Shown: positions 11,536 through 22,935, numbered from the stretch's first letter. The stretch is DNA of 64,000 bases from Smallanthus sonchifolius (GCA_023525975.1 CM042021.1:103771501-103835500); one strand, 5' to 3'. Notes: generated from the letters alone by a model not told the origin. Translations and numbers: made by a program.

Positions 11536-14500
11536 CGTCTCACCAATCTATTGCTTCCCTACACTCTCATGGGTGCATCGGTAGTTCAGCCCTTCACCAA
11601 GAATGTGGAAATGTTTCTATAAAGTTGATGAGAAGAGGTTTTAAACTTGAGATTGAACCAAAAAAAATAGAAGGTTATTGCTCTAGAAAGAGAAGTTGTG
11701 GATCAATTCAAGCATCATCATCTTCTTTGCAGAACTCGGCTAGCAGTCCAATTTTAACCCCATTAACTGGCACCAACAAGGACCCTTCTAAGAAATCAAG
11801 TATGGTATCTTGCAATATTATCATGTCTAGTTTCTTGTCACACACACATGCACGCCCTTGGCCTTGTGGCCTAGTGCCATTGGTGATTGCCCCCACAAAA
11901 GTGATTGCAAGCTAGGTGGTATTTAGGAGTAAAAAATTGTTGTTAAAAACACACACACACACACTTGAAAGCATCCCCTTTGCCTCAAACATAGGGGTGT
12001 TTGAATGTGCATTTCAATGCGACCTGAAGATCAAAATTGGAATTGGGTAAAAATATATTTATCTTAAAGCAACTCCTTACTTGATTAGCCAAATCATATA
12101 ATTTTAACCTTCAAGGGGTAGTATAGTGGTAAGCACATGATTCCCCTCTAGCAGAGATCTTAGATTCGAATCCTGCTTCCACTAGTTTCCTCCTATAACC
12201 TTTTGAAGGGTACCTGCCAACACAAGTTGTGATTTGCTTTTGCCTGATCTCGTTGGTTACGGGTTCACATCAACAATCAAAACTTATATTTGTTGACCTC
12301 AAAACCTTTTCACCACGGATCTTGTTGGCAAAATTCTCAAAAGTTAATATTTCAGGTGAAGCGGCTTTGATATTGATTAGGCATGGCGAGTCTCTTTGGA
12401 ATGAGAAGAACTTGTTCACCGGGTGTGTTGATGTGCCATTAACAAAGAAGGGTGTGGAGGAAGCAATTGAAGCTGGTAAGAGGATAAGCAATATACCCAT
12501 TGACATGATATACACATCTTCCTTGATTCGTGCACAAATGACGGCTATGCTTGCCATGACTCAACATCGCCGCAAGAAGGTACTCAAATTTAATTACAAC
12601 TAAAGGTTGGGTGACGGATTGAAATGAATCATTTTTTGTGCGTATCCACCATCACCTTTGAACCTGTTTGACCAGATTTACTTTAGCTATTTTTTTTACC
12701 TCGTTTGGGATAAAACATAACCCAACTCAGCCCATAGATGGGTTGAAATTGCCACCTATAATTATGGCAATCTCAAAATTGATGCATAATTCTTAATGAT
12801 TTTAGTTCTTACTGGTTTGTAGGTACCTATTGTCATGCATGATGAAAATGAACAAGCGAAGGCTTGGAGTCAGATTTTTAGTGAAGAAACAAAAAAGCAA
12901 TGTATACCTGTGGTTACAGCTTGGCAACTAAATGAAAGAATGTAAGTATTATATATAATACACACACACAAATAAATGAATGATTTTGATTGGTTCTGCG
13001 AGTTCCTGCAATATTTGTAGTTCTCTAAATAACACCCCCCATACACACACATGTATACATATATGTGTGTGTGTGTAAACTGGATTTCAGGTAATATTCA
13101 TTCCTGTTTTGTCATTATATTTTTCTTAAGACTTCCATTTTTTTCGTTCAGGTACGGGGAACTACAAGGTCTAAATAAGCAGGAAACCGCAGATAAATAT
13201 GGGAAAGAACAAGTACATGAGTGGAGACGTAGTTATGATATACCTCCACCAAATGGAGAGAGTTTGGAAATGTGTGCTGATAGAGCTGTTGCATACTTCA
13301 AAGACCAAGTAAGATTGCTATTTTATTTCATATTTCTTGTGTTTTGCCATTTTATTTCATATTTCTTACGTTTTTGTCTTTTTATTTAATATTTCTTGCG
13401 TTTTGCCATTTTATTTCATATTTCTTACATTTTTTTCTTTTTATTTAATATTTCTTGTGTTTTATATTAGTTGTCATACTTTGGGGGTGTTTGGATATAT
13501 GTTTTAGAAGTGATTATGTGATGTTGAAGAATTAGAATCAAAAAATCAGCTGCAATAAGGCGTGTTGTATAAAAGTGTTTGGATTTGCTTGTTATGTTTG
13601 AAGCTGTAATTCATTTCTGATTATTTATTGTTTAGATAAAGGATTAATATAAAAAAACCAAAATACTTTCTTATTTTTTGTGAAAAAGTCCCTCAACTTG
13701 TGAGAAATACACGAAAAAGCCACTAAGCTAATTTTTGTATATTAAAATTCCCTAAACTTGCCCAAAATGCATGCACTTTTGAATTTTTTTTTAAAATAAT
13801 GATGTTAACTCTTAAATTGTCAAATTATATGGTAAAAATTTTGTTTTGCAAAAATGTTGAATGTTACTTTATCAAATTTTGACTAATTTAAGAATTAGCA
13901 GTCATTATTTTAAAACAAAATTCACTAAGTACGTGCATTTTAAACAATTTTAGGGATTTTAATACAAAAATTAGTTTAGTGAATTTTACGTGTATTTTTT
14001 ACAAGTTGAAGGACTTTAATATACCAAAAATGGGTTGAGGGACTTTTTCATGAAAAATAAGAAAGTATAATGGTTTTTTATGGTATTAGCCCATAAAATA
14101 AAACAGTAAAAATGACCTTTTTTTTAATAAAAGATGAAGCAGGAAAGAGAAGAGGCAAATAAGTAATTTTATTTTATGCTTAGGTAATTGTAGCAGCTTA
14201 TATGATCATCCTCCAATATCTGATTTTTTTTGGATATCAAAAGCAATATGTATAATTATTTTATTAAATTCGTGTTTCACATTCTAGTCAAACAAGGATA
14301 ACTAATAGAAAACAAATCTTGTCGGTCGAGTCATGGAGCAATCGGCATGGCCACTTTTCATGACCAGAAGACAATTGGTTTGAGCCATGGTGCACCCTAA
14401 ATGATTATTGAACATTCCAATCTAACATTGGACTCTTTTCAGATTGAACCTCAACTCCAAGAAGGAAAAAATGTAATGATTGCTGCACACGGGAATTCCT

Positions 14501-15265
14501 TGAGGTCTATCATAATGTATCTCGACAAACTCACATCTCAAGAGGTAAGAGCGTGTACCGTCGATATTTATTTTAATATTTGATTATTTTGAAAACTATA
14601 TGCTTTATATTATTTAGGTTATAAGCTTGGAACTATCAACCGGAATACCAATGCTTTACATTGTTAAAGAGGAAAAATACATCAGAAGGGGAAGCCCGGC
14701 TGCCCCTACCGAGGCCGGCGTCTATGCCTATACTAAGGTCATACCGTTGTCCTCTTTGTTGCTTTAAACCGTAAAATAGTTTAGTTGGGCCCCACTTTTT
14801 ACATATTTTACTCATGCAATCGGTTTGTTCATACATTTTTTAGTTGGGTCCCACTTTTTATATTAATAAATTCATACACTTTAGTCAACCCAGCAATGGT
14901 TGGGTGACTCTTAGGGGTGTGAATTTCTGACATGGCATGGAAACATGACACGAACCTACCACGAAACTCACGGTTTGAGTTTACTCTAAACGGGTTTGAT
15001 TCAGTTTCTGATCAAACCCACGAAAACGTTTGGATAAACGGGTCATGTTTGGGTCAACCGGGTGGGTTCGCGGGTTGACCCGTTTAATTCTAGAGTATTA
15101 ATATGAAAAAAATATAATATAAAATAAAATTTCGGGTTAAACTTGTGGTATCAAATGTAACAAACTCTGTCTACTCTCCAACATTTGAATATATGTACTA
15201 ATTTTTCGTCCTGGTAGCAGAATTTGGCTAAATACAGGCAGAAGTTAGATGAGATGCTTCATTGA
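11523..15265 (+). CDS. 2,3-bisphosphoglycerate-dependent phosphoglycerate mutase, probably plastidial
   Basis: Interconverts 3- and 2-phosphoglycerate in glycolysis through a phosphohistidine intermediate. Coding exons: 11523-11799, 12356-12579, 12823-12941, 13152-13308, 14443-14544, 14618-14737, 15221-15265; all introns are GT-AG, and the 1044 coding bases give 347 residues plus TGA. Seen: RHGE with the phospho-accepting His102, Arg151 in SSLIRA, Glu205 in NERMYG, second catalytic His275 in AAHGNS, and the GPMs-type motifs TGCVDVPLT and RRSYDIPPP. Residues 1 to about 90 are Ser/Lys/Arg-rich and poorly conserved, as in a chloroplast transit peptide (inferred). The ATG at 11523 is chosen because it follows the leader-intron acceptor directly. 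No frame damage is visible, so the gene looks functional. Family assignment is certain; plastid location is not. Confidence 0.96.
11946..11964. repeat. CA microsatellite in intron
   Basis: A (CA)n run of about 9 units in the second intron of the mutase gene. A second CA/TG microsatellite with ATACATAT in its centre lies at about 13042-13076. Confidence 0.8.
12112..12200 (+). mobile_element. tRNA-derived SINE-like insertion in mutase intron
   Basis: TAGTATAGTGG (A-box-like) is followed about 40 bp later by GATTCGAATCC at 12163-12173 (B-box-like), the RNA polymerase III internal promoter layout of a tRNA-derived SINE head. The body and tail are not delimited and no TSD was seen, so it could be a SINE fragment. 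Confidence 0.5.
13309..13465. repeat. short tandem repeat in mutase intron, about 30-bp unit
   Basis: About five degenerate units containing TTTTATTTCATATTTCTT and GTTTTGCCATTTTATTTCAT, starting right at the 5' splice site of the fourth coding intron. Confidence 0.75.
13641..14092. mobile_element. MITE with about 60-bp terminal inverted repeats, in mutase intron
   Basis: The left end (CCAAAATACTTTCTTATTTT then GTGAAAAAGTCCCTCAACTT) is the inverted counterpart of the right end (GTTGAGGGACTTTTTCATG then AAAATAAGAAAGTATAATGG). The outermost bases are GGATTAATAT and GTATTAGCC. A possible 5-bp direct repeat ATAAA flanks it (13636-13640 and 14093-14097), but other direct-repeat registers are possible, so the superfamily is left open. 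No transposase frame. Confidence 0.75.
14910..15110. mobile_element. hAT-like MITE fragment in mutase intron
   Basis: Starts TTAGGGGTGTGAATT and carries repeated CGGGTTTG/GGGTTGACCCG words, the same composition as the complete hAT-like element at 53427-54045. Only one terminus is seen. Confidence 0.4.
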
Positions 15266-15450
15266 TGTCAGAAAATCCCGTGCATATCATCATCGAAGCT
15301 AAGAAGTGCTCAGGTTTCGTGTGGTTTTCATAAGAGCATATTTTCGCCGCTGGTAAATAGACATCTTGATTTCCAGTTTCTAAAAGTAGCGAAGAAAATC
15401 TTATTAGAATAGACACGAGTACTTTTTTTAGTGTTCAAGATTATAGATAT
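15266..15450 (+). other. 3' UTR of the phosphoglycerate mutase gene (end approximate)
   Basis: Follows the stop codon directly. No canonical AATAAA was found close by, so the end is a guess. Confidence 0.4.
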
Positions 15451-17570
15451 TCTGAAATATGTTTTTCCTGCTTTCTTTTAATGTATTCGGTCAAAACGTA
15501 CCTAACAGACTTTTTTTTCATATATTGTTTGCTTTTGTAAACGAATTAATCATCGAAACGGGTGGTGGTGATTCCCACAGACCATCAGTGGTCATGAACA
15601 CTCTCTTCGACGCCCTCTCTCCTCCATGCCGGAAGCTTTTCCTTCATCTCTTCCACGTTAGAGTTTATAGGGGTCGACCGACCCCATTACATATGCTCTT
15701 ATATGGTTATAATGATTTTCTATTTAAAACGGATTTAGTATTAAAACTTGACCAGTTAAATCATTTATTCACTATTTGCCAGTCTGAAATTACACAGACA
15801 AATTGTTATATCTTTTAAGAAACTTATATATAAATAATCATTTTTTTAGTACAAGAAGTTTTTAAATCCGATCGTTTTGTTCAAAGAATTCCACGATAAT
15901 CAATATTTAATCAAAATTAACTCTCTTATTTGATTGAAAACTTGTATGCCCGTGCTTCGATAACTTGTACATTATCATGAAAACCCAGTTTTAAATGAAA
16001 TTTATACAGAAAAATAGATAAAAACAATCACGTCGTAATGATTTATTTGGAATTTTACAAAACGTCATATTTTAAAAGTAACAATAGAAAAGCAAAATAT
16101 ACTCAAAATTACTATAAAGATTAAAATAATAAACAAGTTAAAAAATAAAATATAAGGTCATTAATTAAAATATTAAATTTAGCATTTCTAAAATTATAAT
16201 TATATTTTTAGTTAAATAATAAAAGAAGTTAAAAGAAAAAAAAAGTAAAAAGCTAGCTTGGAGAAGGGGTTAGGCGTGGGAAAGGCAACGAACTGGGCGG
16301 TGGTGGGGATCGAACCTGTGCCTCACGACCAGGGCTTGTGCCAACCCTGTCTAGACTCCGTATCAATATGTATATATACATCTAATAAATAATGAAAAAG
16401 AAAAATCAAACGAATAGTACCATGGGTGACGTGTCATAACAACCACCATCTTTATATTAATTTTGTATTAATTGTTAATGTTTTAAGTTGTCTTATTTTT
16501 TTTAATAATGTATGTTTTCTATATTTGAAGACGTGTTTTATTTGGCTATCCGTAGTGGTTTCACGCCTCGTCACGTCACTGCCACATCAGTACAGGGACA
16601 ATCATTGCCCATAATCGCTATGATGCGTAGTGGTTTTACGCCCCGCATTAATGAGTGAATTTTTTTTTATTTCATTTTGTTAATTTTTATAAAAAACTGA
16701 TATTTATTTTTTAAAACAATTATTTATTAGTTTAAATGTCGATTCAAACACGTTAAAAAATCACTTACGTGATGAAAAATAGTTTTTATGAAAACAACTA
16801 CGTTTTCGTTAAAATTTGTACCTGGATGTTCAGAAAAATAAAATAAACAAGCCCGTATATTTCGTTTTTTTTTAAATAATTACCGAGAATTAATTATTTG
16901 AGAAAAACCAAATTAAAGCATAAACTAAATATTTAATTAAAAAAAGAAAAAAAATAATGAGGTGGATTATTTCGATTGGAAGAATACATTGTGACTTTTG
17001 CCTCCTCCATCGTGAATGCACTCAACCACCCCCCCCCCCCCCCCCCCCCTCTAATAACGCCCCTTTCACCATAAGGATTATCTCCTAATTCAAAATTTAA
17101 AAAGTCCTTAATTACCTCTTTTATTTATCTTTATCTTTTCATTAGTATTTATCTTTTTGTTTGTTTATCATTACCTGTTTCTCATTAGTTATTTCTAAGG
17201 TGGGGCTTTAAATACCCTAGAGATTTATCGTTTTGTTTAGTTGATTATTATTGAGTTTTGTTTTACCAAGAAACCTTAGAGGTTCTTTTGAAGTTTTTGA
17301 TTATTGATTATTGTAAAAAACACCTTTGAGGTTTCTTTGAACCATTCGGTTCGCTTAAAGCTTTTGATTGAATCATTGTTCTTGAGCCATTTGATTGCTT
17401 CCGTAACTGCATCACGGTGTGTATGGGTGTAAAAGTGTGAGGTGGATCACGCCCCCATTTCACGATTCCATTATGAATGAATGAATGATCTTATGAGTTG
17501 TCAATAAAATTTAGTTCTTATTACAAGTACTATAGTTAAGTATCATTTGTTTCCCTTATTTGTGAAACTG
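15450..17570. other. intergenic repeat-rich sequence between the mutase gene and the gag-pro element
   Basis: No gene. It holds a minus-strand tRNA-like B box (GGTTCGATCCC read from 16316 to 16306) in a segment at 16250-16360 that resembles the tRNA-like part of the Helitrons, AT-rich sequence, a GTAGTGGTTTNACGCC motif repeated at about 16551 and 16627, and a poly-C run at 17030-17050. Confidence 0.5.
17030..17050. repeat. poly-C homopolymer, about 20 bp
   Basis: A run of about 20 C residues. A shorter C-run lies at 34206-34219. Such runs are prone to sequencing and assembly error. Confidence 0.9.
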
Positions 17571-17575
17571 ATACT

Positions 17576-18975
17576 TGTTGCTACAAAACTTATCACCTAG
17601 GGGTGGAGGTCTTGAAGCAGTGCTGGATGAACAAGTTAAGCTGGAACTTCTGGACTTGGGCTTGGAAGAACGGACGGGATCTCCGGGTCTTGAAAGGGTG
17701 ATCTGCAAAATAGGAAACACCGTGAGCCTCGCCACGAGTAGAAGGAGTTTTCTCCCCGTGACCACCCTCCGGCGTGAGAATAAGTACGTGTGTAGTGGAA
17801 GGTAAAAAGATGAGAAAGAAGAGATAAGTAAATTATGATATTGTGAATTTGTGAGTTAAAACATGAGTCATCCTTTGAAATCGGCCAGACTATTTATAAG
17901 ATATCCATGGTCAAGATGTTTGGACTGAATGTCTATTATAGGTTGTTTGCAGTCAAACATCTTTCCCTGCTTCTGCTAATATGACTGTTATTTCCTCTTT
18001 CGTGCTTAGAGAGTTCAGGGTGTGTTTAATTACCTTTGTCTATATAGTTGACCCGTGTTCCTTGTACACAGGTTCTGTTCCTGACATATCTTGTCTTGTT
18101 AGCTGACTTCCCTTTTTGTGTTACTGGTTCTTACCTGACCTCTTTCTATCATGGGTTCAGGTTTCCCCATTGGTGTTGTCTTTATAATTGACTCTTATGC
18201 CCAATGGGACTTTATCTTAGTTATTTAGTATTATTTTCTGGTATGAGATTATTTCCCTCGCAACTTCTTTGATATTTTCTAAGTGTTGAGTGGGAGCTGT
18301 CGTCCGTTGTCAAACGAGTCCATCTTTCGGTCAGGATCCCTTTGAGCCGCGGCACGGCCTCAGCCGCGGCTGGGGTTGGGTTTTGGCTCCGTCCTTGTTT
18401 TTTACTTATAGCCGTCATCTTTAGAAACTCGATTTTCCTGAGGAAGATTCTTAACCGTAGCGCCAGGTTCTCAGCCGTGGCATGCCTTCAGCCGCGGCAC
18501 ACCTTCAGCGATGTACGGGTATGCTTTGATGGTTCGGCACACTCTCAGCCACGGCAGGCTCTCAGCCGCGGCAGGTGGCTCCATTGGTGGGTCTCAGGTC
18601 TGATCGTCTATTCATAAGCTTCTCAGCCGCGGCAGGTGGCCATGATGATGGTCACAGGTCTTGGTGAGCCGCGGCCGGTGGCTCTCAGCCGCGGCAGGTT
18701 TGCCATCGTTCATTTGATTGCTTAATCCCCTTCAAGTCCCTAAACCAGAGATCCGGTTCGTTTGTTTCTTATATTGGGTTTTAATATCTTAAACCCCTTA
18801 AACCGGAGATCCGGTTCGTTTGGTTCTTACATTGGGTTTTAATATCCTAAACCCCTTAAACCGGAGATCCGGTTCGTTTGGTTCTTACATTGGGTTTTAA
18901 TAGCCTAAACCCCTTAAACCGGAGATCCGGTTCGTTTAGTTCTTATATAGGGTTTTGATATCTTAAACCCCTTCA
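17576..18975 (-). repeat. 3' LTR of the gag-pro element, 1400 bp
   Basis: Starts TGTTGCTACAAAAC and ends CCCCTTCA on the plus strand. A minus-strand TATA box (TATAAATA) lies at 17891-17898. It contains a cluster of CAGCCGCGGC-type motifs at about 18345-18710 and four copies of a 59-bp direct repeat at about 18735-18965, each carrying the ACCGG-AGAT-CCGGT inverted repeat. It has one copy of the 123-bp segment that is doubled in the other LTR. Confidence 0.93.
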
Positions 18976-18988
18976 TGTCCCCCCAGTC
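18976..18988 (-). other. polypurine tract of the gag-pro element
   Basis: The plus strand reads TGTCCCCCCAGT directly after the LTR; its complement ACTGGGGGGACA abuts the 3' LTR start on the minus strand, as expected for the plus-strand primer. Confidence 0.75.
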
Positions 18989-19017
18989 CATTATTATAGT
19001 GTTCATACCATGATATT

Positions 19018-20659
19018 GGATTATTTTTCAACCTAAACTTGGCAGGTGACTCGTCTTTCCAGTCGCGGCTGAAAAACTTAGATTATTTTTCAACCTGAAC
19101 TTGGTCAGGTGACTCCTCTTTCCAGTCGCGGCTGGAAGACTTAGATTATTTTTCAACCTGAACTTGGTCAAGTGACTCGTCTTTCCAGTCGCGGCTGGAA
19201 GACTTAGATTATTTTTCAACCTGAACTTGGTCGGGTAACTCGTCTTTCCAGTCGCGGCTGGAAGACTTAGATTATTTTTCAACCTGAACTTGGTCAGGTG
19301 ACTCGTCTTTCCAGTCGCGGCTGGAAGACTTAGATTATTTTTCAGCTGAACTTGGTCAGCTGACTCGTCTGTCCAGTCGCGGCTGGAAGACTTAGATTAT
19401 TTTTCAACCTGAACTTGGTCAGGTGACTCGTCTGTCCAGTCGCGGCCGGAAGACTTAGATTATTTTTCAACCTGCACTTGGTCAGGTGACTCGTCTTTTC
19501 AGTCACGGCTGGAAGACTTAGATTATTTTTCAGCTGAACTTGGTCAGCTGACTTGTCTGTCCAGTCGCGGCTGGAAGACTTAGATTATTTTTCAACCTGA
19601 ACTTGGTCAGGTGACTCGTCTTTCCAGTCGCGGCTGGAAGACTTAGATTATTTTTCAGCTGAACTTGGTCAGCTGACTCGTCTGTCCAGTCGCGGCTGGA
19701 AGACTTAGATTATTTTTCAACCTGAACTTGGTCAGGTGACTCGTCTGTCCAGTAGCGGCTGGAAGACTTAGATTATTTTTCAACCTGAACTTGGTCAGGT
19801 GACTCGTCTGTCCAGTCGTGGCTGGAAGACTTAGATTATTTTTCAACCTGAACTTGGTCAGGTGACTCGTCTTTTCAGTCGCGGCCGGAAGACTTAGATT
19901 ATTTTTCAGCTGAACTTGGTCAGCTGACTTGTCTGTCCAGTCGCGACCGGAAGACTTAGATTATTTTTCAACCTGAACTTGGTCAGGTAACTCGTCTTTC
20001 CGGTCGCGGCCGGAAGACTTAGATTATTTTTCAACCTGAACTTGGTCAGGTGACTCGTCTTTCCAGTCGCGGCTGGAAGACTTAGATTATTTTTCAGCTG
20101 AACTTGGTCAGGTGACTCGTCTGTCCAGTCGCGGCTGGAAGACTTAGATTATTTTTCAACCTGAACTTGGTCAGGTGACTCGTCTGTCCAGTCGCGGCTG
20201 GAAGACTTAGATTATTTTTCAACCTGAACTTGGTCAGGTGACTCGTCTTTTCAGTCGCGGCTGGAAGACTTAGATTATTTTTCAACCTGAACTTGGTCAG
20301 GTGACTCGTCTTTCCAGTCGCGGCTGGAAGACTTAGATTATTTTTCTGCTGAACTTGGTCAGCTGACTCGTCTATCCAGTCGCGGCTGGAAGACTTAGAT
20401 TATTTTTCAACCTGAACTTGGTCAGGTGACTCGTCTGTCTAGTCGCGGCTGGAAGACTTAGATTATTTTTCAACCTGAACTTGGTCAGCTGACTCGTCTG
20501 TCCAGTCGCGGCTGGAAGACTTAGATTATTTTTCAACCTGAACTTGGTCAGGTGACTCGTCTGTCCAGCCACGGCTGGAAGACTTAGATTATTTTTCAAC
20601 CTGAACTTGGTCAGGTGACTCGTCTGTCCAGTCGCGACTGGAAGACGTATATTATTTTT
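19018..20659 (-). repeat. minisatellite, about 26 copies of a 62/63-bp unit
   Basis: Each unit has the form GACTTAGATTATTTTTC, then a short inverted repeat around ACTTGG, then GACTCGTCT, then an inverted repeat around TCGCGG. Units starting CAACCTGA are 63 bp; units starting CAGCTGA are 62 bp. The 63-bp units read through in one minus-strand frame as 21-residue repeats (LKNNLSLPAATGQTSHLTKFR minus one residue at most per variant), but each 62-bp unit breaks the frame, so coding is unlikely. The array sits between the gag-pro stop and the PPT, where pol would be in an autonomous element. Confidence 0.95.
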
Positions 20660-20822
20660 CGCGTATACCTTCTTTCATTTTTGGGTATTGTTGTCTTTGT
20701 GGTTGCGACAATGGGTATGATATAACCAAATGTGAATGCAATCTTTGGTGTTCGCGTACACCTTCTTTGAAAATTGATTACAATGGTTCCTTGCGTGTTG
20801 ATTACTTATAACACTTTCGGTG
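20660..20822 (-). other. spacer between gag-pro stop and minisatellite
   Basis: Holds two copies of a GCGTAYACCTTCTTT word (about 20658 and 20754). No coding content. Confidence 0.6.
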
Positions 20823-22691
20823 TTAGACTCCGTTACATTTTCGTGGTACATCTACTCTGTCCAAACGTGTTACCTTATCCGCTCCGCTGTATCTCTTAAT
20901 ACCCCCCACCATGTCTGAGAGTTGCTTTATCCTCGTATTGTGTTGCTCATCTGTGTTGTTTGAAGTATCTGGTGCTATAACTTTTATGCTTTTACGTTCC
21001 TTACTTGATAATAAAGTTACCACACCGTTTGGGGTTGGGAATTTGATTGCCGCGTGAACGGTAGATATGACTGCTCCAAGTGCACATAAACCTGGCCTTC
21101 CCAAAATTACGTTGTGGCTTGACTGAGAGCGTACTATGAGGAAGGTCATTGGAACCGTACGACTTCCCGTTTCGTTCCCCATTGTCACCTGAAGTTGTAT
21201 TTTGCCCAGCGGCTGCACTACTTCTCCGGAAAAGCCTGTTAGCTTGTGTACTTGTGTGACGAGGCCTTTCTGTACTTCTTCATCTAGTTGCATGAAGCAA
21301 CGTTCATACATGATTTCGGATGCACTTCCGGTATCAACATAAACCCTTCGTACCTGATGACCGGCAATGTCAGCAGTTACATGAAGTGCCCCACTAGCAA
21401 AATCTCCACCTCTTATCGGAGGGAAACTGATTTCTTGCTCCATCCACGGCTCCATGTGGTCATTATTTCGTTTCATGCCTGCACTACTTGATGGTTGGTT
21501 TACCATTAGGATCTCCTTTCTCCTTCCGCCGGCCTGAGGTGTTGCGCTAAGCTCCTTCAACAGGTGTGACAGTTTACCTGTTTTTATTGCTGATTCGATT
21601 TGTCTTTTCAGGGAGAAACACTCATCAGTGGTGTGCCCATTATCTTTATGAAATTCACAATACTTGTCGGTGGCCTTCTTAGGGCCTGGTCTCATGGGTG
21701 CAGGTTTCACAAAGTTGACGTTCTCGGTTGCGAGAATTTCAGTTGGTGTTTTGGTTAATGGCGGAAGACTAACCGTTGGTCTATCGACGTGTCTTCGTGG
21801 TGTTGAAAACTGAGAGGGCGCCACGTTCCTTTGTTGGAAACACGGTTGAGAATGTGGCTTATCCCACATCTTTGGTGGTCCTTGTTTCCTTGAGTTTTCC
21901 CAATTCAACGGCTTCTTTTGTGTGCGGTCTTTCAGTTGGTTGCTCGCTTTTCTTCCTCGTACAAACGCCTTTGCTCTCTCTAGCATTTCTTCCACCGTTT
22001 TTGGATGGCTTTCATGGAATCTTTCCACCAACTGCTCGCTCCGAACACCATGAATAAACGCTGAGATACGTATATCTTCTCCAGCTCCTTTGACTTGCAT
22101 GCTCTCTCTTACGAATCTTGTAATGAAATCTTCCACTGACTCACCATCACCCCTTTTAATGTTGCGCAACTCTGTTGGATCCTTTATGGACCTTCTTTGT
22201 TGGCTGAAGTTCTTTAAGAAGCTATCTTCCAGTTGCTCGAAGCTCCCTATCTCTCCGATTGGGAGACTGTCGAACCATACCCTCGCTGCTCCCGTCAGCG
22301 TTTGCATGAACATGTGACACCACACCGGGATAGACCATTGTTCCACCTCGGCCGCACCTATGAAAATTGCGAGATGGTCATCTGGATCACCCAAACCATC
22401 GTATTTCCCCACGTTTGATGGCATTTTTAGTTTTGGGGGAAAAGTAAACTCTGCAATTTTGTTGATAAACTTGGATCTTGATCGCGCCGTGGACGGTCGG
22501 TATGGTTTGCTGTAGTCATCTTCGAAATCTTTCTTCCTCTTGGTTGTCTCCTGACGCACAACCTCAGTGTTATGTAGCTTATCCTTCTCTTCTTCGCTTT
22601 TCTTTAGTGAGTCGTCATCCTCGTTGTCTCCGAACTCTAGACGGGTTCGGATTTCTTTCAATTGGCGATCTTTTTCCTCCTCCTGTAACAT
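20823..22691 (-). CDS. Gag-protease polyprotein of the non-autonomous Ty3/gypsy element
   Basis: 622 residues from an ATG at 22691. Residues 1-80 are charged; about 85-245 are a retrotransposon Gag capsid-like domain (PSNVGKYDGLGDPDDHL, then ARVWFDSLP, FEQLEDSFLKNFSQQRR, ESVEDFITRFVRE); 345-358 hold a C-x2-H-x5-H-x4-C knuckle-like motif (CEFHKDNGHTTDEC), typical of Tat/Ogre-like Gag; 430-560 are a retropepsin-like domain with the catalytic DTGSAS at 453-458 and ILGRPGL at 529-535. The frame stops shortly after the protease. Upstream, an ATG at 22885 opens a reading frame that would join this one after a single-base shift in a six-base homopolymer at 22802-22807, so the native start may be further upstream. 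Closest relative in the window is the decayed gag-pro-RT element at 48.6-52.6 kb. Confidence 0.9.
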   Translation of the reverse strand: MLQEEEKDRQLKEIRTRLEFGDNEDDDSLKKSEEEKDKLHNTEVVRQETTKRKKDFEDDYSKPYRPSTARSRSKFINKIAEFTFPPKLKMPSNVGKYDGLGDPDDHLAIFIGAAEVEQWSIPVWCHMFMQTLTGAARVWFDSLPIGEIGSFEQLEDSFLKNFSQQRRSIKDPTELRNIKRGDGESVEDFITRFVRESMQVKGAGEDIRISAFIHGVRSEQLVERFHESHPKTVEEMLERAKAFVRGRKASNQLKDRTQKKPLNWENSRKQGPPKMWDKPHSQPCFQQRNVAPSQFSTPRRHVDRPTVSLPPLTKTPTEILATENVNFVKPAPMRPGPKKATDKYCEFHKDNGHTTDECFSLKRQIESAIKTGKLSHLLKELSATPQAGGRRKEILMVNQPSSSAGMKRNNDHMEPWMEQEISFPPIRGGDFASGALHVTADIAGHQVRRVYVDTGSASEIMYERCFMQLDEEVQKGLVTQVHKLTGFSGEVVQPLGKIQLQVTMGNETGSRTVPMTFLIVRSQSSHNVILGRPGLCALGAVISTVHAAIKFPTPNGVVTLLSSKERKSIKVIAPDTSNNTDEQHNTRIKQLSDMVGGIKRYSGADKVTRLDRVDVPRKCNGV

Positions 22692-22885
22692 AGCGAGGAT
22701 CTGTTGACGGTTCTGTCGTAAGAACTCTGGTGTAACGACTACCTTGTCAGTACTTTGTTTTTCAGAATCGTTAAGACGACTCTTCGGGTTCTTGCTTCCC
22801 TCCCCCCGGTAACATTGCTACCGTCTGGGTACAGGACATCATAACTTCTGGTTTCATTGTGAGGAGTTTCCTCGCCCTCGCCCAT
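22692..22885 (-). pseudogene. possible N-terminal part of Gag, out of frame
   Basis: A minus-strand frame from ATG at 22885 begins MGEGEETPHNETRSYDVLYP and leads to a G-run (plus-strand C-run 22802-22807). After it, the frame that continues to residue 1 of the main Gag ORF is open (GSKNPKSRLNDSEKQS and so on). A one-base indel in the homopolymer separates the two. It may be a mutation, an assembly error or a slippage site. Confidence 0.55.
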
Positions 22886-22935
22886 CGTTTTTTTTTTTTT
22901 TCTCTTTTTTGTTTTTGTTTTTGTTTTAGAGCACG

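Noticed and set aside
17575..17805. Pair of identical 76-residue ORFs (also 22948-23178) as genes
   Set aside because: They are the same part of the two LTRs of one retrotransposon, antisense to the element.
19028..20599. Protein made of 21-residue repeats on the minus strand
   Set aside because: The frame is open only because most units are 63 bp; 62-bp units break it repeatedly and there is no ATG, since the frames rely on CTG as a start.
19018..20659. CRISPR-like array
   Set aside because: Units are contiguous 62/63-bp repeats without unique spacers, inside a plant retrotransposon; it is a minisatellite.
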